NCBI RefSeq assembly: GCF_963678635.1
Contig: NC_087065.1
Location: 62,522,754 to 62,586,753 of the forward strand
DNA: 64,000 nucleotides
Reading direction: 5' to 3'
Origin: Symsagittifera roscoffensis
Lineage: Eukaryota > Xenacoelomorpha > Acoela > Convolutidae
Under the pieces are notes generated by a model. The model was not told the DNA's origin. It worked only from the letters and a program-made list of their open reading frames with translations, and did no database searches. Shown piece by piece: positions 34,136-45,737 of the stretch (positions are counted from its first letter, which is position 1; each line of letters opens with the position of its first letter). The translations under genes were made by a program, and so were the position numbers.

Positions 34136-34920
34136 ATTCAATTTTTGTAAAATTAGTCTGAATTAAAAAAGCACCCCAAGCATATATATTCTTCATTTTT
34201 TTTGAAAATCGGAACAATAATTCGTCACTTATTGTCATTTAGTGTACTGAATTTGGTTTGTAATTTTGGATGAAAATTTGTGCTAATAGTTTTGATTGAC
34301 TGAAGTTTTCTAAAAATTAAGCTCACAGCAAAAAAGAAAAAAATGGCTAAGGATAAATGAGTTTTGTGATGGGTAAGCTTCTATCGGTAGGTCAGTTTAA
34401 AGAGGGGTTCCTTTTCTTGACGACTCACCATTTCTTGGCAATTTCTGCGGTTGAATCAGATGTGACAAAGTGTAACCAATCATTTGATTTTATTACATTT
34501 ATTTTTGTGTTATCATAGCTCCATAAACTTTTTGTCTGAACTTGACAGACTACTGAAAACGTGATTCAAAGTCAAACAAAACTGCTTGTATCATAGCGAA
34601 GCCTTGATTTTTCTGACTGCCTTTAAGGTCTATGGAGCAGTAGTAACATGAAAAAAAGTTAAATGTAATAAAAAAAATGAAAAAAATCATAATAAATTTA
34701 GTTTAAATTTGTTTGCAAAAATCAACCCCCTACACACCATACAAAGCACAAAGTGATGAACTTCGCTCCTAGTAACGTAGAAGTTATGACAAATAGCCTG
34801 TTTCGACTAACTTGGAGCGACTTCTATGACGGAACAAATTTCCGCTTAGGCGTTAATGGCGCAAAAGAGATCGCGCGTTAACCCTAATTGGCCAAAAGGG
34901 CTATCTTTGAACCCATATAG
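34136..34920. repeat. Third partial copy of the 26.6-29.9 kb repeat, inserted in the retroelement
   Basis: It matches about 29090-29935: TACCCATTCAATTTTTGTAA, CACCCCAAGCATATATATTC, GATGGGTAAGCTTCTATCGG and then R1 up to CCAAAAGGGCTATCTTTGAA. The related retroelement block at 38.3-39.8 kb lacks it, so it was inserted after the two blocks diverged, or lost cleanly from the other. Confidence 0.8.
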
Positions 34921-36169
34921 TTTTGCAAAAAAATCAAAAGTGCAAAAGAAGGTGAAGAAACAAAAAAATTCTTTTCAACAGAAGAACAAAACCCAAGAGG
35001 GGAAACAATTACAAACACACCACACACAGCATGGGTACAAACATTTGAAAAACAACCTAGATAACTACGAAACAGTGGCTTCGCGTTCGTACTTGACCGA
35101 AAAACTTACGGAACTAGGTTAAGCGAGTTTGTGGCATATAAGTTGGCTCGACACGACAAAAGCTACCGACATTTAAGTACAGAAAACCTGGAGACTCCGA
35201 AATACTCAATGTTTAAAGAACAGGCAAAAAGATAATACAAAAAAACAGCCAGCAAGACTAGGACAGAGACGACAACCAAGTCTACAACAAACCAGTTAGA
35301 ACAAGGACCTCCAGATGGTCACATACCAAAACCAAACAAGAAGAAAAACCAACTGGCAAAGGGGAACAGTCAGGGGCCAATCGAAAAAAAAAAGGCAGCC
35401 TTGGGAGTTTTTGAAAGCAAACTCAAACGAAACAGCAAACCAGAGGGAGTACCGATTAACAGAGGCATCATCTTCAACGTACCATTGACGGAATCAGGCA
35501 TTTCTACGTCCTCTTCGGTGGAAAAACAACATTGGGTGAAAAAACAAGAGACAAAGCATACACCTTTACCTACATAAGTATCAAACCGGACCGGTCGAGC
35601 AATCTAGGAGCAAAAATTGGCAACGCCATCCCTCTATTGATGGTAACCAGCACAAGACAAGACAAAACCAAGCCAACATCATCGAATCAAGCGAGATCGT
35701 TAAAGAAGTTAATAAGAGCATTGGCCGACGAATAGGAGCAGAAGAATGCCGAGCAAATAAGAGCATGCCAAGAATTCTTGACAACGAAAATTGTCAACAA
35801 GGAGGCGCAAGCAACAAATACCTCAACAAAGGTAATCGAACTGTCCAGCGACGAGCCGGAGGCAACAATACCCAAACAACAGGACCAACAAGCGACAGCT
35901 CGGGGATAACAACAACAACACGGGCGGAGATTAGCAACAAACAACAAAAAACATCAGCGAGGAGAAACAAGAAAAAGAAACAGATGCAGACAAAAACGAG
36001 AAAAAACATCAGACGACAAAAGAGCAGCTAGAAGAAACGGAGAATACAAAAATTCAAGAAAAGAGAGAGAGAGGGAATCGAGGATCACACTCCGTATTGT
36101 AAATTGCGAAAGAAAAAAAATTGAGAAAAAAACTTTCCAACTGCAAACAATTGAGAGCATTCGGAGGAG
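34921..36169 (+). pseudogene. Remains of a retroelement 3' reading frame (copy A)
   Basis: This lies between the pol tail and the downstream LTR-like repeat and aligns with 38530-39784. Conserved stretches shared with copy B include AACCCAAGAGGGGAAA, ACACCACACAC-GCATGGGTA and GTGGCTTCGCGTTCGTAC. Frames are broken and rich in Lys/Gln/Asn. I cannot tell whether this was an envelope-like, gag-like or pol-terminal product. A purine-rich CGGAGGAG at 36162-36169 directly precedes the LTR-like start, in the position of a polypurine tract. Confidence 0.5.
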
Positions 36170-36500
36170 TGTTATCTGTCCAGATATGTATCTCCATTTG
36201 TGCTTAACACCAGATATATTCTCTTGTTACCTAATTTATTGATGTACATTATAATGTATAGCCTACAAGGCTCTTAATACGTGACCTTCTGGCACCAATT
36301 AACGTCTGAACAGTCTAATCTCAGATGTCAACCATTCTTCTACGATTTATGCTTATAAAGCAGAAATCAACCTTGTTCGAGGTAATTTGTTTGATCTATA
36401 CGATTGAGAGCAGTTGGCCAACTAGGGGGGCCGCGCCATAAAAATAGACGGACATACAAATTCCTTGTCTGACAGCAGCCTCTTGGTACAAAAATTTCAC
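36170..36500 (+). repeat. LTR-like repeat (copy A)
   Basis: It begins TGTTATCTGTCCAGATATGT right after a purine tract. It contains a promoter-like CTTATAAAGCAG about 190 bases in. It aligns with 39785-40110 and, less completely, 32353-32520. The right boundary and primer-binding site are not certain. Confidence 0.6.
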
Positions 36501-36589
36501 GAAAATTAGCACAATTTTGCGACTTAGATTAGAAAAATATTCATCATTTTATGGCAGTGCGCTCTGCTCCGCAGTACGCTCTGCAGTAC

Positions 36590-37870
36590 GAGCAAATTTA
36601 TCTTGAGATGAAAAACGAATCATATTTGAAACCAAAACTTCAGGTCCATTTTGCTTGCATTTCCAATTTTGCTTTTAAACAGCTAATTTGATACTATTTC
36701 TACAAAATTTTACGGAACCATTTTTTTAAAGTTTGCACTAGAACAAAAAAAGTCGACGAGCCCACCGAAGGTTTTTTGAAGCGTTTAACTTTAACCGTTT
36801 TTCAGCTTAGCATACCTAAAGAAAACAACTTTCAGCTTCTCAAAGTTGCTCAAAATGGCTAAGTTGGCCAAAAAGTCAAAATCTGAATTTTACTTAGTTA
36901 AGCGGTGTATCAGTCTTTATATCGAGTTGATTGGGCACTGAAGCCTTTGAAGTTGCTTCGAGGTTTCTCGAATCAATGCAAAGAGATCCTACGCAAAATT
37001 TAGTTTGAAGCAGGAATTTTCTTCGTTTATGAACGCATCAAAAAGATCGGACAAAAAAACAGCAGAAGTTGAATCAGTATGAAAGAATATGGATTTTCTA
37101 AAACAGTCTAAGGTTACTTAGCATTGCCTGTAAAGGTATACAGATGAAAAAATGCCATTCTTAAAGCCTTGATCAATCTATCACTAAATGAGAGATAAGT
37201 CTAAACCCCAGTTGGGTCAAGTTTATGCACATTTTTCTAAACATCTTTAAATTTTTTGTCCCTCCTGAAAATACTAGGAAAATTGCACTTGTAGTTGCAA
37301 TGATTGCACTTGTAGCTTAAGCTGAAACAGAACAAGAAAATCCGTAATGTGGAAATGAAGCCGGAGAACTTGAGCATACAAACAAACGTCTCAAAACTCA
37401 ATTTTCAAGGGAAAAAAAGTTCACTAGCATACGTACTGAAAAAACGAAGTCGGGCCGTGACTCAAGCCCGAGACCTTGAGATGCAAAGGCTATGGAGTTA
37501 CCTCTCGGTCAATTGGGAAGGAAATTGATTTTTTAAGGTACAATCATTCAGCAAGTTGAAAAAGACTTCTTCGATTATCCCCATAACACTTCAAACTTTC
37601 TGGTTTTTGTAGTTGTTGTAAGCGTCATAACCGCTAAATGCGTAAAATTAGGATGTAAAGTATGGAGAAAAGATCTGTTTACAGTTGCTGGTCTTCACCA
37701 AGGAAAATTTCATTGCATAGTGACAACTTAAGAATAGTTTTTCCAACTTGAAGCTCAAATGAGGAGGGGAGAATGGAAAAAATACTTTAAGTATTGTGAA
37801 GTATTGTAAGAAAAGTTGTTTGCGGTAAGAAAAAATTCGACATCCCGACACGCAAACGTAAACGTTGTAA
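36590..37870. repeat. Downstream part of duplicated retroelement block (copy A)
   Basis: It aligns with 40250-42190: GTCGACGAGCCCACCGAAGG, GCGGTGTATCAGTCTTTATA and the tRNA-like segment. Copy A lacks the ~650-bp insertion present in copy B at about 40895-41545. Confidence 0.75.
37451..37517 (-). repeat. tRNA-related SINE head (copy A)
   Basis: On the minus strand it has TTGACCGAGAGGTAACTCC (A-box-like, as in Ser/Leu tRNAs) and GTCTCGGGCTTGAGTCACG (B-box-like). It is duplicated at 41760-41826 as part of the larger block. Confidence 0.6.
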
Positions 37871-38255
37871 AGAATCCGCTAATTGAAAAAAATTACAGAC
37901 AGGTTTTTCTCGACAGATAAACCTTTATGAACTACGCTTTTGGAAACCGAATAATTAAATTCATGTTGTTCACAGGCTGGTGTCATGCGTCGGGTTTACG
38001 TATACTTTTTTATACTTTTTTCTGTCGTGTTATTGTTTTTTGAAATTCAGCTAACAGAAATTTGGTCAAATTTATCAAACTCTTGAGAGCTTATATGAAC
38101 GTTTATCATACACAACCAACTGACAGTCGGAAAAAAGTAATCAACATGAAGAAACAGAAAAACTATTTTTTGAAAAAAAATCAAAATTCGAGGGAAAAAC
38201 TAGATGATCTTAAACTTCTTTCAATTTCTAGAACATTTAATGACTGACAATTAAG

Positions 38256-38455
38256 CTGGGACAATATGAAGCTTACAATTCCAGATAAAATGATCTGGGA
38301 CCAACCACCCTTGACACCGGAACGGATCCACAATTCCGACTGTTGGTCGGAGGACGAAATCACCATAAGGAGCAGAGCACCAATAGCAACGATTCCGGAG
38401 GATAGTCAACTTCGACACGGACCAAAGAGAGGAGCAAGATTTGGCAGTTAGGGAA
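38256..38455 (+). pseudogene. C-terminal tail of retroelement pol (copy B)
   Basis: The frame 38266-38448 begins MKLTIPDKMIWDQPPLTPER and ends ARFGS at a stop. It matches the tail of the 33.2-34.1 kb integrase fragment, but the catalytic domain is absent here. Confidence 0.7.
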
Positions 38456-38529
38456 CTAAAAACCTCATTAAATAATAAGTGTAAGGGGTCTGAGAAATTA
38501 CCGGGGAAAGTCTACCCGAAAAAAGAAAC

Positions 38530-39784
38530 AGGTAGCTAGGAAAACGCTAAAAATTGCGAAAAGAGGTGAAGAAACTAACAACTTTTCAACAGAAGTAGAA
38601 AACCCAAGAGGGGAAATAATTACATACACACCACACACCGCATGGGTATAAACAATTGTTCAACCACCTAGATAACTACGAAACAGTGGCTTCGCGTTCG
38701 TACCTGACCCAAAAATTTATGAAAAATGTTTTCCAACGAGGTCAAGCGACTTTGTGACATATAAATTGGCGCCTCGACACAATAAAAGCTACCAATTTTC
38801 AGATACATAAAACCTAGAGGCTCCTAAAAACTCACGGTTAAAAGAACAGGTAAAGTGACAATACAAAAAAACCAGCCAGCAACACTAGGGCAGAGAAGAA
38901 AACCAAGTCCACAACAAACCAGTTGGATTAAGGACCATCAGAAGAACGAACAACAAAACGGAACAAGAGGACAAACCAACTCGCAAAAGCAACCAGTCAA
39001 GGGCCAATCGGAAAAAAAACAAAAGGGCAGCCATGGGAGTACTAAAAAGCAAACCAAACGAAACGGCAGCGAACAGAGGGAGTACCGAAAAACAGAGGAA
39101 TCATCTTCACCGTACCATCGACAAAATCAGGCATTTCTACGACCTCTTCGGTCGAAAAACAACATCGGGCGAAGAAACAAAACACAAAGCATACACCTCC
39201 ACCTACATAAATATCAACCCGGAGTGTCGAGCAATCTATGAGCAAAATTCGGCAACGCCATCCCTCTATTGATAGTAACCAAGCCAACATCATCGATTGA
39301 AGCGAGATAGCTAAAGGAGTTAATGGGAGCGATGGCCGCCGAACTGAAGCAGAAGTATGCCGAGCAAATAAGAGCATACTAAGAATGAATTCTTGACAAC
39401 GACAATTGTCAACAAGGAGGCGCAAGCAATAAAAACCTCAACAGAGGTAATCGAACTGTCCATCGATGCGCCGAGGAGAAACAATACTCGAACAACAGGA
39501 CCAACAAAAGACTGCTAGGGGGATAACAACAACACGGAGGGAGATAAGGAACATAGAGCAAAAAACATCAGCGAGGAGAAACAAGAAAAAGAAACAGAAG
39601 CAGACGAGAACGAAAAAAAATATATCAGACGACAAAAGAGAAACCATGCGAAATGGAGAAAACGAACAAAAATTAAAAAGAGAGAGAGGGAATCGAGAAT
39701 CACACTCCGTATTGTAAACTGAGAAAGAAAAAAACTGAGAAAAAAAACTCTCCAGCTGCAAACAATTGAGAGCATTCGGAGGCG
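38530..39784 (+). pseudogene. Remains of a retroelement 3' reading frame (copy B)
   Basis: It is the counterpart of 34921-36169. The longest open piece (38855-39241, 128 codons) is low-complexity and polar, and shifts frame relative to conserved segments such as KHKAYTSTYI. It is not considered a functional gene. A purine-rich CGGAGGCG precedes the LTR-like start. Confidence 0.5.
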
Positions 39785-40110
39785 TGTTATCTGTCCAGGT
39801 ATGTATCTCCATTTGTGCTTAACACCAGATATATTCTCTTGTTACCTAATTTATTGATGTACAATTTATTGTATAGCCTAGAAGGCTCTAAATACGTGAC
39901 CTTCTGTCACCAATTAACGTCTGAACAGTCTAATCTCAGATGTCTACCATTCGTCTACGATTTATGCTTATAAAGCAGAAATCAACCTTGTTCGTGGTAA
40001 TTTGTTTGATCTATACGATTGAGAACAGTTGGCCAACTATTAGGCCACACCATATAAATAGACGGACATACAAATTCCTTGTATGACAGCAGCCTCTTGA
40101 TTCAAAAATG
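39785..40110 (+). repeat. LTR-like repeat (copy B)
   Basis: It begins TGTTATCTGTCCAGGTATGT and carries the same CTTATAAAGCAG. It is very similar to 36170-36500. Confidence 0.6.
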
Positions 40111-40902
40111 TCACCAAAAAAAGCATTTTTTGCAACTTAGATTAGAAAACAAACTATCATATTATCACAGTACGCTCCGCCTAATTAAATTTATCTTGAA
40201 ATAAAAAAAACTGATCAAATTTTAAACAGAAACTCCAGGTCCATTTTGCTTGCTTTTTCAAACTTGCTTTTAAACGGCTCATTTGATACTATTTCTACAA
40301 AATTTTACGGAACCATTTTTTTAAAATTTGCACTAGAAAAAAAGGTCGACGAGCCCACCGAAGGTTTTTTGAAGCGTTTAACTTTAACCGTTTTTCAGCT
40401 TAGCATACCCAAAGAAAACAACTTTCAGCTTCTCAAAGTTGCTCAAAATGGCTAAGTTGGCCAAAAAGTCAAAATCTGAATTTTACTCAGCTAAGCGGTG
40501 TATCAGTCTTTATATCGAGTTGATTGGGCACTGAAGCCTTTGAAGTTGCTTCGAGGTTTCTCGAATCAATGCAATGAGATCCTACGCAAATTTTAAATGG
40601 AAGCAGGAGTTTCTTTTATTTATGAACACATCAAAAAGATCGGATAAAAACCAGCAAAAGTTGATTCAAATGTCATGGAGCAAGCAATAAACAGAGAAGA
40701 ATTCAAAAAATTTTCTCAATTTCTTCACTTTGATTCTGGATTTTCTAAAATTGTTTTAAGTTTTTTAGCATTGCCTGTAAATGTATACAAACCAAACTTT
40801 TGTATATGAAAAACTGCCAATCTTAAACCTTTGATCAATCTATCACTAAATGAGAATGAAGTCTAAACCCCAGTTGGGTCACATTTAAGCGTATTTTCTT
40901 AG

Positions 40903-41080
40903 TACAGAGGCGAAGCTGTTCTACGCAAACATTAGCAAGAAAACGCCAAAAATGCAGCTCAAAAAAGTGAAATAAGAAAACTTGGAAATAAGCCTCGATT
41001 AAATAAACTTTTGCTATTGGTCGGTTTCGAAGCTGTAACCTCGAAATTCTCGCGTCCTTCCCTCTCAGCAAAGAACGCTT
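40903..41080 (-). repeat. tRNA-related SINE (ACACAGAGGCGAAGC family)
   Basis: The minus-strand head carries a B-box-like GGTTACAGCTTCGAAACC. The 3' end is the TACAGAGGCGAAGC module at 40903. It lies in the segment unique to block copy B, so it dates the insertion after the block duplication or its loss from copy A. Confidence 0.5.
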
Positions 41081-41759
41081 AATGATTGGAAAAATATACC
41101 AACAGAAAAAGCCGGGAACGGATATCACGGAAAATTCCACCAATTGAGCACTTTTATTCGTGAGTTAGGTTGGAAAAAAGTAAAGTCATATCAAATCACT
41201 GCGCTCGCTGGGTCGATAGTCTAAGTAAACTTGATAATGCAGCGGTGAAGCTTTATTTTCAATACACATCTAAATATAATTAACCAAAATCAAAAGGTTA
41301 TGTTTGCATTTGAAAATCTAATCTGCTTTTCAAACTTTTTTTTATATTTTTGAAGCAAAAATGTTCACACAGGCGAAACCTACACAGGTGAAAAACCTAC
41401 GTCTACCAAATTTTAAATGGAAAAATTTCTTTCTAGGCAGACCTGTCAAACTTTTAAATGATTCTTTAGCAACGCAACAAAACTTACCACGAGAAAAAAA
41501 AACTGATAACTTTTGACCAGACCCAAGTTGAGCCGAAAAAAAACATGAACATTTTTAGGGTTTAAGTCCCTCCTGAAACTACAATGAACATTGCACTTGC
41601 AGCTACAATGATTGCACTTGCAGCTAAAGCTACAAAAGAACACGTAAAATCCGTAGTGTGGTAATGAAGCCGCAAAACTTGGGCATGCAAACAAAAGTCT
41701 ATAAACTCAATTTTCAATGGAAAAAAGTTCACTAGCATACGTACTGAAAAAACGAAGTC

Positions 41760-41826
41760 GGGCCGTGACTCAAGCCCGAGACCTTGAGACGCAAAAGGCT
41801 ATGGAGTTACCTCTCGGTCAAGTGGG
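41760..41826 (-). repeat. tRNA-related SINE head (copy B)
   Basis: It is nearly identical to 37451-37517, including the B-box-like GTCTCGGGCTTGAGTCACG. Confidence 0.6.
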
Positions 41827-42234
41827 AAGGAAATTGATTTTTTAAGGTACAATCATTCAGCAAGTTGAAAAAGGCTTCTTCGATTATCCCCATAACACTT
41901 CAAACTTTCTGGTTTTTGTAGTTGTTGTAAGTGTCATAACCGCTAAATGCGTAAAATTAGGATGTAAAGTATGGAGAAAAGATCTGTTTACAGTTGCTGG
42001 TCTTCACCAAGGAAAATTTCATTGCATTGTGACAACTTAAGAATCGTTTTTCCAACTTGAAATTCAAATGACGAGGGGAGAATGGAAAAGAGACTTGAAC
42101 TATTGTGAATTATTGTAAGAAAAGTTGTTTGCGGTAAAACAAAGTCTAGCTCCCGATTACAAGACACGCAAGTGTAAATATTTTAAAGAATTCGCTATTT
42201 TCAAGAGTTACAGACAGGTTACTATTTACAAGAG

Positions 42235-42480
42235 TTACTGATAATTAATTTCCGTTTTCGAAATTAGAAGTCGATCACGTTTTTCGTGACCTTTACACTT
42301 TTGCTGTTCGATGGCGCAGTTTGCTTTCCTTTCAACAATAAAAACGCACCGAACCTAAAAATAAATCACAGACAAAGCGCGAAAAATCAAAACTTAGAGT
42401 GAACAAATTTTAAAGACTTTCTCCTGAATAACCAAACAAAAAAAATCACGAAGACCTAAATAAGAGTCTTCACTGTTACT
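42235..42480 (+). repeat. Dispersed family R3 copy
   Basis: Landmarks are AATTTCCGTTTTCGAA, AGTCGATCACGTTTTTCG, CTTTTGCTGTTCGATG, CGCGAAAAATCAAAA and TAAGAGTCTTCACT. This family of about 250-400 bp recurs through the adducin region. Confidence 0.55.
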
Positions 42481-42641
42481 CTTAAGAAACAACTTTCGAT
42501 TTTCATAGAAAAATTTGTCTTCTTGGAGCACTGTTTCAAAAATTTTCTACAAACTGAATCAAGGATTTTTTACCTTTGTCGTTGCAGATTTTGGAAATGA
42601 ATTTCAAAAACAAGCTCAAAAGCTAGCCCCAAAACAAAAAT

Positions 42642-42945
42642 GGGGGTGTAGCGATTAGCATGTGTTCCTATTAGCATGCGTTAATTGTTTTGATTGGTTG
42701 TGCATTCCGATGAAAAACAAACTAGCCTTATTTTTCAACTAGTTTCGAAAACCACTCGATATATTAAGGAACTGAAAATTTAACTTTCGCCTAATTAAAA
42801 ATTTGGCTACGTGCACTCTGATTAAATTGCAAATTTGAGTAAACAAAATGTGAAAAAGCGAACCTTCTTAGTAAAAAGCGAATCTTGAACTGCATTCTTT
42901 TCATGGGCATGCTAATTGGTACAGATGCTATTAGGCCGGTCCCCA
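42642..42945. mobile_element. Probable MITE of about 300 bp with ~40-bp imperfect inverted ends
   Basis: The left end GGGGGTGTAGCGATTAGCAT followed by CCTATTAGCATGC pairs with the right end GCATGCTAATTGGTACAGAT ... GGCCGGTCCCC. CAAAAAT occurs on both flanks, a possible target duplication. Boundaries may be off by a few bases. Confidence 0.55.
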
Positions 42946-44477
42946 GCAAAAATAGAGTGCGAACATGTTTTATCTACAAAAACAGAAGCAGCCGAACTAA
43001 ATGAGTGTTTTGTCACGCTCTTGGCGATACTTAAGACAATTGAATACAACACTTAACTTCTTCGCTCATAAACAATTAAACGCAAAGCCAACTGCTATCA
43101 TGCGTACACCTTAATGATTTTGAAACTAGTCAGTGTAGTGTAAATAAAAGAATAGAAAAGAAATTTAATTGAAAAACAGTAATTTTCATTCCAAATGTTT
43201 CTTATATGAAAAGGGATCAGATAGGATATATTCGGTGTCTAAATTTGCATGTACAAAACATCATTATGATAACAACGGGCATCTTAATGAATAATTATCA
43301 ATTCAATCCTCGCATAGCAAAAATAACAACATCAAAATGAGCAACAGTCTCAGCTGATCTGTATTCGACTGTTTTATTAGTCTGCTGAAGGCTCTTCAAG
43401 CACAAGCACAGCTCTGCGAAATACATAATTTGTTAACACCAAGCCTAAACTGCCCTTTAGCCGAAGCGAAAGGAGCGCAGCCAGAAAATCTTATACATTT
43501 TTTTTCGTTTGCAATAAGGTACTGACTGGAATGCTGATAATTTTTTGTCTGTTATTCGATAATTGCATGGTTTCACTGCAAATTTAATGAAAAAAATTTT
43601 GTGGTGACATTGGTTGTATGCTGAGCATGATTTGTTCAAATTTCAAACCATTCGAAAGTCAACACCATTAAGGTCTGTGCTAGATAAACTATATCTGAAC
43701 ACATAACTTTCCGTTGCCCAACCAAGTTGGGCCTTCAAATGGTTTGAAGTGACTATTTGTTGTTTGCTGAAGCAAAGCATTGGACGACAAACAATATCGG
43801 GTTCAGTCATTCATTCAACATAAAGTACTAAACTTTATTCACCTAGTCACATTTGCACCCTACAGCAGCATTTGAATCCGTTCTTTGAGCCCCCCTCTCA
43901 AGTTAATGCTTATGTTTTAAATCTATTTTAGTTATGTCTCTAATGGGCTTGATGTTTTCTGGCCAAGTAACTGACTGCGAGAAAAAATGACGAAGCTATT
44001 AAGCCGCACAGGGTAGATAATACAAATTGAAACCCTTGCAAGTATCGGTTCTTCATGAAATTTAAAAACCCACGAACCCAGGCAAATGAAATAATTGAAC
44101 AATTTACATTGCATCTATACTTCGCCAGCAGACCAGCAACTAGGATACATCCATCGAGAAACGGTTGAAATTTAGGACAAGATGTTCAAATAAGCGCAAA
44201 CAGTATGATTGATTATGTGGAAGAGCAAAACAACAGCGATTCAGGCCACACATTACTCTACAGTAATTCGCCCCGGCTGCATATATTGAACTAATGCTTC
44301 TAAGGTTTAAGGTTCGATCCCTGCAGTGGGAGACATTTTTGTCATTACTTACTACTGTGATGCATGGCCGTGACTTGTAATAGTATGACGACCGATCAGC
44401 CAATCGGCTCATCCGCCAAAGAGAAGTGACTACATTACATTACTACATGAGTTGAATAGGAGACTGAATGTAGATTG
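42946..44477. other. Non-coding DNA between repeats and the adducin 3' end
   Basis: No convincing exon. It contains the tRNA-like segment listed separately. Confidence 0.4.
44270..44332 (+). repeat. tRNA-like SINE head with a perfect B box
   Basis: GCCCCGGCTGCATATATTGA (A-box region) and GGTTCGATCCC at 44311-44321 lie about 40 bases apart, with an A/T-rich 3' side. It lacks a full acceptor stem, so it is a SINE rather than a tRNA gene. Confidence 0.55.
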
Positions 44478-44577
44478 TAGAATGAGAATGTAAAAAACTG
44501 CAAAATTAGATTTCTATAATAAACTTTAGTATCACAACAATAACGACATCGACACCAGGAACAAGGACCACTGCTCG

Positions 44578-44583
44578 TTTATT
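44578..44583 (-). terminator. Candidate polyadenylation signal of the adducin gene
   Basis: AATAAA on the minus strand, 898 bases past the adducin stop. The region between is free of repeats, consistent with a 3' UTR. Confidence 0.35.
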
Positions 44584-45480
44584 TAACCACCAAGCAAACA
44601 CGGCATAGGCAGATACGATGGTGAACAATTCCAGATCGATTCGTAGGGTTGAAGAAGTTTAGGGACGGGACAAATGGGTGGGGGAGGGGAGTAATTGAGG
44701 AGACAATCGAAATAGTACAGCAGATGATTTAGAGTCCGGTCAAATTCTCTAGATTATAATTTAAGATTGAAGAAAAAACAACAACTGATCCCAACATAAT
44801 AATTTACAGTTACTACCACAAATTTATCTACTCAAGTGAAGTGAAGTGGTCTCCAAGAGCAAGAGGACAGTTCGAAACACAAAAGAACTCAACTGAAATC
44901 AACCCCTCTTTAATTGTTAGTTTTTTAAAATCAAACTGATTTAAATTTCACTTCTACCAGTCATTGATGTGAAGCCTAATTTGAGTCCAATTGAGTTCAG
45001 CTTCGATTAGTGCACCACTTATAAGTCACATGTGAACAAAAGACTCCTTCTCAAGGAAACCTTCATAGCAAATTAGTGCACCAATGACAGTTCTTCAAAG
45101 TGCACTAATAGTAGAAGGCTGAGCAGTAGTAATTTTTACCCTTAGAACATTTGTATAATAATATATATCGTTGAGTCACAATTAACAAAAACCAGCACAG
45201 CAGTCTCATACATACAGTCTTTTGAGTTGAATTCAGTCCAGTTTTAAATCAGTAAAGCGACTTCTAATCTGTTGTATTATCTGTATTATTTCAAATTTTG
45301 TTTCTAAAAGTTTTAATTGGTAACGGAGCCAACTTTGATTCCCACTATAGCAAAAGCAAATGGTTCAGATTATTATCACATCCCGTCTTAACAACATCGT
45401 CCTTTTTGATCTCTCCGTTGTTGTTATTAATGAGCCATTTAGAAGCGAAGTGAGTTCTTTTACTGAGGAGATCATGGTGT

Positions 45481-45737
45481 CTACTTGGTCTTTTTGCCGC
45501 CTCCGAATGGCATTTTGAAGCTCTTCGTTTTCTTGGTCTTCTTACTACCCTTACCGTCCAGAGTGCCTGTGGCTTCGTTCTCAGTCTCGCCGCCTGTCGT
45601 CAGTCCCTTGTCCAGTCCGCTCTCAGTGTCTGAGGCCACCTGTTGCTGATTGCCTGCTGACCCACCTGGGGAGGAGGGGGACACTGGGGGGTGGGGCATA
45701 GTGGCCGCTCTGTTCTTTTTGTCCTTCTTACTCGACT
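45481..45737 (-). CDS. ADD: Adducin last exon: Ser/Pro-rich tail and MARCKS-like basic end
   Basis: The acceptor is TTTTGTAG before AG-TCG-AGT; the stop TAG is at 45481-45483. It enters with two bases of a split codon. The lysine-rich end with Ser-Phe-Lys in its centre is the region that in known adducins binds calmodulin and is phosphorylated by PKC. Confidence 0.9.

Larger units (their letters stand above)
40250..42190. repeat. Downstream part of duplicated retroelement block (copy B)
   Basis: It repeats 36590-37870 but is longer because of an insertion at about 40895-41545 containing a SINE. The apparent frame at 40246-40455 is shared only partly by copy A and is not called as a gene. Confidence 0.75.

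Noticed and set aside
35532-36160. Several frames of 60-90 codons around 35.5-36.2 kb and 38.9-39.8 kb
   Set aside because: They are Lys/Gln/Asn-rich, in different frames in the two related blocks, and broken by stops; kept only as retroelement remains.
44270-44332. Possible functional tRNA gene
   Set aside because: A and B boxes are present, but I could not form a full acceptor stem or a sound anticodon arm; SINE origin is more likely.
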